Origin: Pseudomonadales bacterium
GTDB taxonomy: Bacteria > Pseudomonadota > Gammaproteobacteria > Pseudomonadales > Pseudohongiellaceae
Length of the DNA: 6,819 bases
Reading direction: 5' to 3'
Assembly: GCA_031277435.1 (NCBI GenBank)
Contig: JAITMI010000035.1
Location: forward strand, 1 to 6,819
Below, piece by piece: positions 1 to 6,519 of this stretch. Within the stretch, counting starts at the first letter, position 1. Each line of letters starts with the position of its first letter. Under the pieces are notes generated by a model, which was not told the origin of the DNA, made no database searches, and saw only the letters and a list, made by a program, of their open reading frames with translations. The translations under genes were made by a program, and so were the position numbers.

Positions 1-18
1 ATTCGGCCACTTAAGTAA

Positions 19-75
19 GCCTGACAAAGCATTCAATCCGGACGCCTTCGGCGCTAGTTAATTTGAGCGTTAGGC
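19..75 (+). other. attC site 1 (integron cassette recombination site)
   Basis: This 57-bp imperfect palindrome has the layout of an integron attC. The R'' box GCCTGAC (19-25) pairs with the R' box GTTAGGC (69-75) apart from one G/T position. Inside it, TCAA and an adjacent GC can pair with TTGAGC next to R', with two extra bases on the left arm, and the centre is a CGCC-TTC-GGCG hairpin. By family knowledge the integrase IntI folds the bottom strand and cuts between G and TT of GTTAGGC. The site would close the preceding cassette. A possible reading frame from the window start stops at 16-18 directly before R'', but too little is visible to call it a gene. Confidence 0.8.
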
Positions 76-122
76 TATGTGTTCAAGCCGCCTACGGCGG
101 TGGCTTAGCTTATGCGTTAGGC
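69..122 (+). other. attC-like site 2, atypical (R'' replaced by an R' box)
   Basis: The right half is a very recognisable attC. It has GTTCAAGCC as L'' (81-89), a GCC-TAC-GGC centre, GGCTTAGC as L', and the R' box GTTAGGC (116-122). The left R'' box should read close to GCCTAAC five bases before GTTCAAGCC. That exact position (69-75) is instead the R' box GTTAGGC of attC 1. The two ends are therefore direct rather than inverted repeats, and the outer stem cannot form. The site overlaps attC 1 by one box and encloses no gene. It looks like the scar of a cassette deletion or of an unusual recombination, and the R' box may still be the left boundary of the next cassette. Confidence 0.65.
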
Positions 123-146
123 TTTTCAACCACAGGCAATCCCGCT

Positions 147-440
147 ATGTTCAAATTGATTCCAAATCTGGCCGCTTTTTTTAGCGTTGCCGCTTTCATT
201 ATTTTAAGCGGGTGCAACACCAGCGACGCGCCACCCACGGATTCCTTGGCCTCGCCTGCCTTAGCGTTGCCGCCGAAATATTTGGAAGTGCGCCAATTCC
301 AGAGTTGCCTGGCGGTCGAGCAAGTCGACTCATATGAACAGTGGTGCATGCCCGCGTCCAAACCGGATAGCTGTCCATCCGAGAGTTGGAGCCAGCTCAA
401 TCAACTGCAAGGTAACGACAAGGTGCCTTCATGCCAGTAG
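147..440 (+). CDS. Integron cassette-encoded small cysteine-rich lipoprotein
   Basis: The 97-residue product has unknown function. The start at 147 is chosen because it puts a normal signal peptide at the N-terminus: one Lys, a hydrophobic stretch to residue 20, then the lipobox LSGC with lipidation at Cys23. An upstream in-frame start at 63 would lie inside the attC sites. Asn24 at +2, not Asp, fits sorting to the outer membrane by the Lol rule. A Pro/Ala/Ser-rich linker (about 25-43) leads to a small domain with Cys54, Cys67, Cys76 and Cys96, probably two disulfides. The ribosome site is weak (CAGG at 133-136). The gene fills the cassette between attC 2 and attC 3 and ends 5 bp before the R'' box of attC 3, as cassette genes usually do. 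No promoter is seen, so expression may depend on the array or on neighbouring transcription. Confidence 0.75.
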   Translation: MFKLIPNLAAFFSVAAFIILSGCNTSDAPPTDSLASPALALPPKYLEVRQFQSCLAVEQVDSYEQWCMPASKPDSCPSESWSQLNQLQGNDKVPSCQ

Positions 441-445
441 CATTG

Positions 446-502
446 GCCTAGCCTTGCAAGCGAGCCCGCTGACGCGGGCCGCGCAATTCATGATCGTTAG
501 GC
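446..502 (+). other. attC site 3, last of the array
   Basis: This 57-bp attC has R'' GCCTAGC (446-452) pairing with R' GTTAGGC (496-502) except at one base. Further in, TTGC pairs with GCAA, and a strong GCCCGC-TGAC-GCGGGC stem forms the centre. It closes the lipoprotein cassette. No further GTTRRRY box with a matching palindrome is seen before the convergent phosphomannomutase gene, so this appears to be the end of the array distal to the integrase. The stem has no following T-run on either strand, so it is not a convincing intrinsic terminator. Confidence 0.8.
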
Positions 503-533
503 GGCATTTCGGGTAAACGCGCAATGCAATGCG

Positions 534-1901
534 CTACGCCGCCACCCCGCCAATCAAACCCAACACCTCCTGCGTCTTCTCCCGCATCAAGGCAATATTC
601 CCGCGCGAGTCCACGTTGAGGCGGATCACGGGTTCAGTGTTAGACATGCGCAGGTTGAAGCGCCAGTTGGGGAAGGTGAGGCCGACGCCGTCGGTGTGGT
701 CGATGTTGAGGGCGGTGGCGTGGTAGTGTTGTAGCACTTTTTCGATTACGGCGTTGGCGTCGTCTACTTTGCGGTTGATTTCGCCGCTGGCGGGGAAGCG
801 GGCGATGGCTTCTTCTACCAGTTGTGACAGGGGTTTGCCGCTGGTGCAGATCAGTTCCAATACCAATAGCCAAGGGACCATGCCGCTGTCGCAGTAGAAG
901 AAGTCGCGGAAGTAGTGGTGGGCGCTCATTTCGCCGCCGTAGATGGCGTCTTCGTGGCGCATTTTTTCCTTGATGAAGGCGTGGCCGGATTTGCATTCCA
1001 CGGCGATGCCGCCGCCGGCTTTGACTACCGCTTCGGTATTCCAGATCAGGCGCGGGTCGTGCACGATTTTGCTGCCGGGGAAGCGTTTGAGGAAGGATTC
1101 GGCCAAGAGGCCGACGATGTAATAGCCTTCGATAAAATTGGCTTTTTCGTCGAAAAAGAAGCAGCGGTCAAAATCGCCGTCCCAGGCGATGGCGACGTCG
1201 GCGCCGCTTTGGTGCAGGGCGTCGATGCTGGGCTGGCGGTTTTGTTCGAGGAGCGGATTGGGGACGCCGTTGGGGAAGTTGCCGTCTGGTTCGTGGAACA
1301 GTTTGATGAATTGGAACGGCAGGTGCGGTTCGAGCAGGTCGATGACGCGGCCAGCGGCGCCGTTGCCGGGGTTGCTCACGACTTTCAGGGGTTTGAGCGC
1401 CTTGACATCGACATAGGAGAGGAGATGCTCGACGTAAGCGGCCTTGACGTCCACCGCGCGTTCGCTGCCTTTGACGGCGGCGGCGGGGAATTCGTTGCGT
1501 TCGGTCAGCGCGCGGATGTCTTCGAGGCCGGTGTCGGCGCTGATGGGGCGTGATTGTTCGCGCACGAATTTCATGCCGTTGTAGTCTTTGGGGTTGTGGC
1601 TGGCGGTGACGACGATGCCGCCATCGACTTTGAGATGGCTGGTGGCGAAATAAATTTCTTCGGTGCCGCAGAGGCCGATGTTCAAGACTTCCACGCCGGA
1701 GTCGATAAGGCCGCGCGTCAATGCGGCGCAAAGTTGTTGACTGCTCAGTCTAACATCATAGCCAAGCACCACTTGCCTGGGCCGTAAAAATGCCGCGTAG
1801 GCGCGGCCAATGCGGTAGGCGATGTCGTCGTTGAGCTGGTCGGGGATGCGGCCTCGGACGTCGTAGGCTTTGAAACAGGTAATTGCTTGCGCTGCGCTCA
1901 T
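534..1901 (-). CDS. manB: Phosphomannomutase (alpha-D-phosphohexomutase family)
   Basis: The 455-residue enzyme interconverts mannose-6-phosphate and mannose-1-phosphate in the cytoplasm, the step before GDP-mannose. All four family landmarks are present. The catalytic phosphoserine loop is [11 protein letters not shown] (Ser101). The Mg-binding loop is DGDFDR (Asp241, Asp243, Asp245). The sugar-binding motif is GEMSAHH (323-329), followed by [11 protein letters not shown]. The C-terminal phosphate-binding motif is RMSNTEP (418-424). GEMSAHH and the length match the CpsG/ManB branch rather than phosphoglucosamine mutase GlmM. A bifunctional mannose/glucose role as in AlgC cannot be excluded. 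The start ATG lies 3 bp after the galU stop, and its AGGA ribosome site (1909-1912, complement) is inside the end of galU, indicating an operon with likely coupled translation. The 3' end faces the integron array. Confidence 0.93.
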   Translation of the reverse strand: MSAAQAITCFKAYDVRGRIPDQLNDDIAYRIGRAYAAFLRPRQVVLGYDVRLSSQQLCAALTRGLIDSGVEVLNIGLCGTEEIYFATSHLKVDGGIVVTASHNPKDYNGMKFVREQSRPISADTGLEDIRALTERNEFPAAAVKGSERAVDVKAAYVEHLLSYVDVKALKPLKVVSNPGNGAAGRVIDLLEPHLPFQFIKLFHEPDGNFPNGVPNPLLEQNRQPSIDALHQSGADVAIAWDGDFDRCFFFDEKANFIEGYYIVGLLAESFLKRFPGSKIVHDPRLIWNTEAVVKAGGGIAVECKSGHAFIKEKMRHEDAIYGGEMSAHHYFRDFFYCDSGMVPWLLVLELICTSGKPLSQLVEEAIARFPASGEINRKVDDANAVIEKVLQHYHATALNIDHTDGVGLTFPNWRFNLRMSNTEPVIRLNVDSRGNIALMREKTQEVLGLIGGVAA

Positions 1902-1904
1902 GGT

Positions 1905-2741
1905 TCATTCCTGATACACGTTTTTGTAAAAAAATTCCGCGGCTTGCATGAATCCGGGCACGCTGCCGCAGTCGAAGCGCCGCCCTTTGAATTTGTACGC
2001 CAGTACCTGGCTTTGCTGCGCTTGGGTCATCAGCGCGTCGGTAATTTGCAGTTCGCCGCCGCGCCCAGGCGGGGTGGCGCGCAGAATGTCGAAAATATCG
2101 GGCGTGAGGATGTAGCGGCCTATGATGGCGAGATTGCTGGGCGCTTCCTCCGGCTTGGGTTTTTCCACCATGGTATCGACGCGCAGGATGCCGGGCGCGA
2201 TCTCGGCGCCGGCCACTACGCCGTATTTGTGCGTCTCTTGCGGCGGCACTTCTTCCACCGCGACAATTGAGCAGCGGTAATACTGATACAGCTTCACCAT
2301 TTGCGACAGCACGCCTTGGCCGGGGTTGTAGCAGAGGTCGTCGGCCAGGAGCACAGCGAAGGGCTGATCGCCGATCAAGGTTTCGCCGGTGAGGATGGCG
2401 TGGCCGAGGCCCTTCATTTCGATCTGGCGGGTGTAGGAAAACACCGCGTCTTGCATGATGCGGCGGATTTCGCGCAGGTAGGCTTCCTTGTCGCTGCCGG
2501 CGATCTGGTGTTCGAGTTCGTAGTTGATGTCGAAATGGTCTTCGATGGCGCGCTTGCCGCGCCCGGTCACCACGCCCATGCCGCTGATGCCGGCGTCGAG
2601 CGCTTCTTCCACGCCGTATTGAATCAAGGGCTTGTTGACGATCGGCAGCATTTCCTTGGGCATGGATTTGGTGGCGGGGAGAAAGCGGGTGCCGTAGCCG
2701 GCGGCGGGGAACAGGCATTTTTTGATGGCGGCGTGTTTCAT
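1905..2741 (-). CDS. galU: UTP-glucose-1-phosphate uridylyltransferase
   Basis: The 278-residue enzyme makes UDP-glucose from UTP and glucose-1-phosphate for polysaccharide, LPS and galactose metabolism in the cytoplasm. The nucleotide-binding signature runs FPAAGYGTRFLPATK (11-25) then PKEMLP (28-33). Other landmarks are LLADD (131-135), VEKPKPEEAPSN (192-203, with the catalytic-region Lys194), GGELQITDA (228-236) and DCGS (257-260). These give a complete GalU, slightly shorter than the roughly 300-residue E. coli enzyme. The start at 2741 gives the family-typical Met-Lys N-terminus shortly before the nucleotide-binding loop. The frame is open further upstream but only into promoter sequence. 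The ribosome site is modest, AGGA about 11 bases before ATG. It is the first gene of a two-gene operon with the phosphomannomutase, and is divergent from fabA. Confidence 0.95.
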   Translation of the reverse strand: MKHAAIKKCLFPAAGYGTRFLPATKSMPKEMLPIVNKPLIQYGVEEALDAGISGMGVVTGRGKRAIEDHFDINYELEHQIAGSDKEAYLREIRRIMQDAVFSYTRQIEMKGLGHAILTGETLIGDQPFAVLLADDLCYNPGQGVLSQMVKLYQYYRCSIVAVEEVPPQETHKYGVVAGAEIAPGILRVDTMVEKPKPEEAPSNLAIIGRYILTPDIFDILRATPPGRGGELQITDALMTQAQQSQVLAYKFKGRRFDCGSVPGFMQAAEFFYKNVYQE

Positions 2742-2773
2742 GGGAGCAAGCGTCCTGGCTAACGATGGGCGGA

Positions 2774-2779
2774 AATTTA
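2774..2779 (-). promoter_or_regulatory. galU: Possible extended -10 of the galU promoter
   Basis: On the minus strand the sequence TGC-TAAATT matches an extended -10 element (TGn plus four of six bases of TATAAT). It is placed to give a 5' leader of about 25 bases before the galU start. No good -35 is visible at the expected distance. This is only a weak candidate within the 177-bp divergent galU-fabA region. Confidence 0.25.
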
Positions 2780-2806
2780 GCATGAACGCCAGCGGGCCAC
2801 ATCCGG

Positions 2807-2836
2807 TTAGGTATATATCAGGCAAGTCTATATAAT
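2807..2836 (+). promoter_or_regulatory. fabA: Sigma-70 type promoter of fabA
   Basis: A perfect TATAAT (2831-2836) has a weak -35 match TTAGGT (2807-2812) 18 bases upstream, in an A+T-rich island within G+C-rich surroundings. Transcription would start near 2843 and leave a leader of about 76 bases before the fabA ATG. The flanking TATATA tracts (2812-2817 and 2829-2834) could also serve the divergent galU. No FadR- or FabR-like operator could be recognised. Confidence 0.6.
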
Positions 2837-2874
2837 GCGGCGTTTTCAAGCGCCAGGCCCGGCTGCCGCGTTCG

Positions 2875-2891
2875 CTCACCTTGAGGGTGAG
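2875..2891 (+). other. Hairpin in the fabA leader
   Basis: CTCACC (2875-2880) and GGTGAG (2886-2891) form a perfect six-base-pair stem around the loop TTGAG, inside the predicted fabA 5' leader and 27 bases before the ATG. No T-run follows, so it is not an intrinsic terminator. It may be a transcript-stabilising or regulatory stem, or chance. Confidence 0.3.
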
Positions 2892-2918
2892 ACCGCGCCA
2901 GGGCATCGTCAGGACTCC

Positions 2919-3449
2919 ATGAATCAACAGTTCAGCCCTAAATCCAGCTATACCCGCGATGAGTTATTGTCGTGCGGTCATGGCCGAATGTTCGGCCCCG
3001 GCAACGCCCGGCTGCCCATCGGCAACATGCTGATGGTCGATAGAATCACCGAGATCAGCGCCAAGGGCGGCAGCGAAGGCAAGGGCTGCGTGCTGGCGGA
3101 GCTGGATATCCGCCCCGATCTATGGTTCTTCGACTGCCATTTCGAGGACGACCCGGTAATGCCCGGCTGCCTGGGCCTCGATGCCATGTGGCAACTGGTG
3201 GGCTTTTATCTCGGCTGGCGCGGCAACCCCGGCAAGGGGCGGGCGCTCGGCTGCGGCGAGGTCAAGTTCAGCGGCGAGATCCTGCCTAGCGCGCGCGTCG
3301 TGCGTTATGAGATCGACATCAAGCGCCTGGTCGAGCGCAAACTCATCATGGGCATCGCCGATGGCCAAGTGTCCGTGGATGACAAAGTTATTTATACTGC
3401 CAAAAGTCTCAAGGTTGGCCTGTTCCGGCCCGATGAGAGTCTGAGCTGA
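2919..3449 (+). CDS. fabA: 3-hydroxydecanoyl-ACP dehydratase/isomerase
   Basis: The 176-residue enzyme dehydrates 3-hydroxydecanoyl-ACP and isomerises trans-2- to cis-3-decenoyl-ACP. This is the branch point for anaerobic-type unsaturated fatty acid synthesis in the cytoplasm. It carries the hot-dog fold active site: His74 in [14 protein letters not shown] and Asp88 in [26 protein letters not shown] near the N-terminus and [11 protein letters not shown] (111-121) are FabA-specific and separate it from FabZ. Its length is close to the 172 residues of E. coli FabA. ATG 2919 is chosen over the in-frame ATG at 2835, which overlaps the -10 element. An AGGA (2911-2914) sits slightly close to the start. 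It is first gene of a fabA-fabB unit. Confidence 0.96.
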   Translation: MNQQFSPKSSYTRDELLSCGHGRMFGPGNARLPIGNMLMVDRITEISAKGGSEGKGCVLAELDIRPDLWFFDCHFEDDPVMPGCLGLDAMWQLVGFYLGWRGNPGKGRALGCGEVKFSGEILPSARVVRYEIDIKRLVERKLIMGIADGQVSVDDKVIYTAKSLKVGLFRPDESLS

Positions 3450-3510
3450 ATCCACTTATCCATCACGTCACGCCTCGCCAGTAGCGGCGAATTCAAGAGG
3501 TCCATTAGCA

Positions 3511-4731
3511 ATGCGTCGTGTAGTCGTCACTGGGATGGGCATTATGTCCTGCATTGGCACGGATCAGGCAACCGTGCTGAGCTCGCTCAAGGAAGGACGC
3601 AGCGGCATCGTCTACCGCCCCGAATATGCCGAACGCGGGATGCGCAGCCACGTCGCGGGCGCGGTGGATTTCGACTTCAGCGCGCACATCGACCGCATGG
3701 TTTTGCGCTTCATGGGCGCGGCTGCGGCTTACGGTTATCTGTCGCTGGATCAGGCGATCAAGGATTCTGGCCTCAGCGCAGCGGAAGTCTCCAACATCCG
3801 CACCGGCCTCATCATGGGCGCTGGCGGCTCCTCCACCGAGGACATGGTGGAAACCGCCGACATCCTGCGCGAAAAAGGCGTCAAGCGCATCGGGCCTTAC
3901 CGCGTCACCCGCACCATGGGCAGCACGGTATCGGCCTGTCTCGCCACGCCGTTTCACATCAAGGGCGTCAATTATTCGATTTCCTCCGCCTGCGCCACCA
4001 GCGCGCATTGCATCGGCAATGCCATGGAATTGATCCAAATCGGCAAGCAGGACGTAGTCTTCGCTGGCGGCGGCGAAGCCGAACACTGGACATTAAGCTG
4101 CATGTTCGACGCCATGGGCGCGCTCTCCACCCAGTACAACGCCACCCCCGAACGCGCCTCGCGCGCTTATGACGCGGATCGCGACGGTTTCGTCATCGCA
4201 GGCGGCGGCGGCGTGCTGGTGATCGAAGCGCTCGACCACGCCTTGGCGCGCGGCGCCAAAATTTACGCCGAACTCACCGGCTACGGCGCCACTTCCGACG
4301 GCTTCGACATGGTAGCGCCCTCCGGCGAAGGCGCCATCCGCTGCATGCAGATGGCCATGAGCAGCGCCAAGCGCCCGATCAGCTACATCAACACCCACGG
4401 CACCAGCACGCCGGTGGGCGATGTGAAGGAAATCGAAGCCATCCGCGCCACCTTCGCCGGTCAGAACGTGCCGCCGATCAGCTCCACCAAGTCGCTCACC
4501 GGCCACTCGCTCGGCGCCACCGGCGTGCAGGAAGCCATCTACAGCATCCTGATGCTGCAACATGACTTCATCGCCGCCTCCGCCCACATCGACAACCTCG
4601 ACCCCGCCGTGGCCGACATGCCCATCGTGCGCACGCGCCTCGACAACCAGCGCCTTGATGCCGTGATGTCCAACGGCTTCGGCTTTGGCGGCACCAACGC
4701 CACGCTGGTGTTCGAGCGTTACGAAGGCTGA
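3511..4731 (+). CDS. fabB: Beta-ketoacyl-ACP synthase I
   Basis: The 406-residue condensing enzyme elongates cis-3-decenoyl-ACP and other acyl-ACPs with malonyl-ACP. The thiolase-fold catalytic triad is complete: Cys161 in [10 protein letters not shown], His296 in [11 protein letters not shown] and His332 in [12 protein letters not shown], with the supporting Lys327. The C-terminal GFGFGGTN loop (389-396) is intact. Its length and its position directly after fabA make FabB more likely than FabF. The ribosome site AAGAGG (3495-3500) lies 10 bases before ATG. The 61-bp gap after fabA has a short TCGCC/GGCGA hairpin (3475-3490) and no terminator, so the two genes are probably co-transcribed. Confidence 0.95.
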   Translation: MRRVVVTGMGIMSCIGTDQATVLSSLKEGRSGIVYRPEYAERGMRSHVAGAVDFDFSAHIDRMVLRFMGAAAAYGYLSLDQAIKDSGLSAAEVSNIRTGLIMGAGGSSTEDMVETADILREKGVKRIGPYRVTRTMGSTVSACLATPFHIKGVNYSISSACATSAHCIGNAMELIQIGKQDVVFAGGGEAEHWTLSCMFDAMGALSTQYNATPERASRAYDADRDGFVIAGGGGVLVIEALDHALARGAKIYAELTGYGATSDGFDMVAPSGEGAIRCMQMAMSSAKRPISYINTHGTSTPVGDVKEIEAIRATFAGQNVPPISSTKSLTGHSLGATGVQEAIYSILMLQHDFIAASAHIDNLDPAVADMPIVRTRLDNQRLDAVMSNGFGFGGTNATLVFERYEG

Positions 4732-4744
4732 AGGAGCCTGGGAC

Positions 4745-5260
4745 ATGCGCGGCGGACTGTGCGGTGTCTTGTCCCTGGCCTTCCTGTTATCGCTGAGCCT
4801 GCCGCCAAGCGCGGCGGCGCAACTGCAAACCGCGCCCACGCTCGGCGCAGGGCAAAACGCCCCCGCCCCGCTCGTGCCCGGCATTCTGCCGGTCGAACAA
4901 GCCTTCGCGCTCAGCGCCTTCGTCGAAGCCGATACCAGCATCACCCTGCGCTGGGAAATGCCCGAAGGCTACTACCTCTACCGCAAAAGCCTGCGCCTGG
5001 AACTGCCGGACGGCGGCGCGCTGGATGATTTCGACGTACCGCAAGGCACGCTGCTCAACGATGAATACTTCGGCGACAGCGAAGTGTATTTCACCCAACT
5101 ATTGCTACGCCTGCCGCTCGGCGCCGTGCCCGATAACGCCTACGGCAACACGGCACAAGGCGCACGGCAACTTGAATTTACGGTCTATTATCAAGGCTGC
5201 GCGCAGGGGCAGTATTGTTATCCGCCACGGCAAACGCCGCTGGTGGTGGAGTTGCCATAG
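4745..5260 (+). CDS. Secreted stand-alone DsbD N-terminal (alpha) domain protein
   Basis: The 171-residue product matches the periplasmic alpha domain of the thiol-disulfide interchange protein DsbD. A signal peptide (residues 1-25, likely cut after SAAA) is followed by a Pro/Ala linker and then an immunoglobulin-like domain. The domain has EGYYLYRKSLRL (74-85), LNDEYFGDSEVYF (104-116) and the redox motif YQGCAQGQYCYPP, with Cys152 and Cys158 in the same spacing as the reactive pair of E. coli DsbD. The protein stops about where that domain ends, so the membrane-embedded and C-terminal thioredoxin domains are absent. An AAGGAG ribosome site (4731-4736) begins on the last base of the fabB stop, eight bases before ATG, and is why this start was chosen; the gene reads as the third of the fabA-fabB operon. 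It could be a genuine single-domain protein served by a separate CcdA-like partner, or a dsbD truncated at the composition break that follows. Confidence 0.85.
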   Translation: MRGGLCGVLSLAFLLSLSLPPSAAAQLQTAPTLGAGQNAPAPLVPGILPVEQAFALSAFVEADTSITLRWEMPEGYYLYRKSLRLELPDGGALDDFDVPQGTLLNDEYFGDSEVYFTQLLLRLPLGAVPDNAYGNTAQGARQLEFTVYYQGCAQGQYCYPPRQTPLVVELP

Positions 5261-5371
5261 CCGTGCATCGTCCATAATATGCCCACTGTATTTCACTTGG
5301 ACCTGTTGCCAATTGAAAGATCAGAACACGAGTATGCGCGGACTTGAAATACTGAACGTAGAGGCTTGAAA

Positions 5372-6028
5372 GTGCTATCAACAACGCTAATGCAGCAAAT
5401 CCAGGCCCATTTGGATGGAGCGGAAAGATTGGTTCAATGGATGTACCTTGACTCCAAGGGGTATGTGACTGTTGGTATTGGAACAAGACTGTACTCTGTC
5501 GCCGATGCTCAGACACTTCCCTTTTACCACGACCGTGACTTCGCATGTTCGCCAGTCGCCCTTGGAGATATTGCAAGGGCTTACAACACTGTAGCTGCTG
5601 ACTCAATGGCTCAAAGAGCCAGAAGCCCTAAACGCAGATATACCAGCTATGAAAGTACGACCAATCTGCGAATAGATGGCGGAACTGCGGCAAGATTACG
5701 TAATGAGTACATTGAGAGAAGTTACTTGGCTTTGAAGAAAATTTATTGGGAGTTCGATTCTTTCCCTGATAGCGTCAAGTTGGCGCTATTTGACATGATT
5801 TACAACGTAGGCGAAGCCGGGTTGCGTGATGGATTCCCAACGATGAACAGAGCAATCAGAGAAAGACGATGGCTTGACGCGGCGAATGAGAGTCACAGAC
5901 AAGACGTTGATAGCGATAGAAATTATTGGACGGGAAGAATGTTTGGTCAAGCTGCACTACAGGAATCAAAAGGTGATGTTTTTAACAAAGTCGCCAAGTA
6001 TTCCCGGTCGCATCGGCTGTGGCGGTAA
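5372..6028 (+). CDS. T4-lysozyme-type muramidase, candidate type VI effector
   Basis: The 218-residue product is predicted to cleave the MurNAc-GlcNAc bond of peptidoglycan. Its N-terminus aligns by eye with T4 lysozyme: ERLVQWMYLDSKGYVTVGIG places Glu18, Asp27 and Thr33 on the Glu11/Asp20/Thr26 catalytic triad. The C-terminal lobe also fits, with LALFDMIYNVGEAGL (137-151), RRWLDAA (165-171) and RNYWTGRMF (183-191). A segment of about 90 residues in between is longer than in T4 lysozyme. There is no signal peptide or membrane segment, so export needs another route. The GTG start at 5372 is preferred because GAGG (5361-5364) lies seven bases before it; TTG 5366 is too close to this site and ATG 5390 lacks one. 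The gene is poorer in G+C than fabB and sits just before an exported protein and Hcp. A phage endolysin remnant is the alternative. Confidence 0.82.
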   Translation: MLSTTLMQQIQAHLDGAERLVQWMYLDSKGYVTVGIGTRLYSVADAQTLPFYHDRDFACSPVALGDIARAYNTVAADSMAQRARSPKRRYTSYESTTNLRIDGGTAARLRNEYIERSYLALKKIYWEFDSFPDSVKLALFDMIYNVGEAGLRDGFPTMNRAIRERRWLDAANESHRQDVDSDRNYWTGRMFGQAALQESKGDVFNKVAKYSRSHRLWR

Positions 6029-6042
6029 ATGGGAAAAGTAAA

Positions 6043-6504
6043 ATGATTCTACGTTTGTTAGCATTATTGTTAATTTGCCTATCGACCGCCGCTTGCGCTG
6101 CATCAGATCAGGAAATTCAAGACACTATATTTGGCCGTTGGTACGAGGTCGGTGCGTATCCTGGAGAAGCTCCCATAATCCTAGATATCTCAGAAACCGA
6201 GATCGCTTTTGACACTCAGGTTGTCTATCGGACGGAAATAATGGGTGAGACAGCAAGAAATGGGTATGATTGGAATGGTTTGAAATTCAAAGTAATCGGG
6301 ATGGACCAAGATGTAGACCCTTATGGATGTGGTCCTGATGATAAGGTCGCTTACATTAGAGTCATGCCGTTAGACAATTCAGATCAGATAACTTTCAGCA
6401 TCTATGGCGAAAGAATGCGTATTGGGCTTTATTACTATGACTCGTTGGTAAGTTCTTGCGGCGAGCTGCCCTTCAAACGCAAACAATCCCAATCAACACA
6501 GTAA
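6043..6504 (+). CDS. Exported protein of unknown family, candidate immunity protein
   Basis: The 153-residue product is not recognised as a member of a named family. Residues 1-20 form a clear signal peptide: Arg4, a Leu-rich core, then STAACAA. Cleavage is likely after Ala20, or lipidation may occur at Cys18, although TAAC is a poor lipobox. The mature part looks beta-rich, with alternating hydrophobic segments. GRWYEVGAYPGE (31-42) recalls the first-strand GxWY motif of lipocalins, but nothing else supports that family. Cys96 and Cys139 could form a disulfide. The start at 6043 is 14 bp after the muramidase stop; a GTG start at 6019 would overlap that gene and add eight polar residues. Position directly behind a muramidase gene, together with periplasmic targeting where that enzyme would act, suggests an immunity protein. 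This is inference from context only. Confidence 0.7.
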   Translation: MILRLLALLLICLSTAACAASDQEIQDTIFGRWYEVGAYPGEAPIILDISETEIAFDTQVVYRTEIMGETARNGYDWNGLKFKVIGMDQDVDPYGCGPDDKVAYIRVMPLDNSDQITFSIYGERMRIGLYYYDSLVSSCGELPFKRKQSQSTQ

Positions 6505-6519
6505 TCAACTGGAAACAGC

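Noticed and set aside
1..61. Tail of an upstream cassette gene
   Set aside because: Two frames are open from the window edge, one stopping at 16-18 and the other at 59-61, and neither gives enough residues to decide.
915..1553. Long open frame antisense to the phosphomannomutase gene
   Set aside because: It is a shadow of a G+C-rich gene whose product has all catalytic motifs; the antisense product is low-complexity Gly/Ala/Val/Asp/Phe-rich and matches nothing.
2301..2762. Open frame antisense to galU
   Set aside because: It lies wholly over galU and its promoter edge, with a composition typical of an antisense shadow and no recognisable domain.
3475..3490. Hairpin TCGCC/GGCGA between fabA and fabB as a terminator
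   Set aside because: The five-base-pair stem has no following T-run and sits directly before the fabB ribosome site.
4093..4944. Long open frame antisense to fabB and the DsbD-like gene
   Set aside because: Both sense genes are strongly supported; the antisense product is His/Gly/Ala-rich without family features.
5306..5335. Possible promoter TTGCCA with GAGTAT 18 bases downstream, ahead of the muramidase gene
   Set aside because: The -10 matches only three of six bases and other equally weak pairs exist in the same 111-bp gap; a promoter is likely somewhere here but cannot be placed.
5279..5347. Twenty-two-codon open frame starting ATG 5279 between the DsbD-like gene and the muramidase
   Set aside because: No ribosome site precedes it and the peptide is not recognised; its length is within chance expectation.
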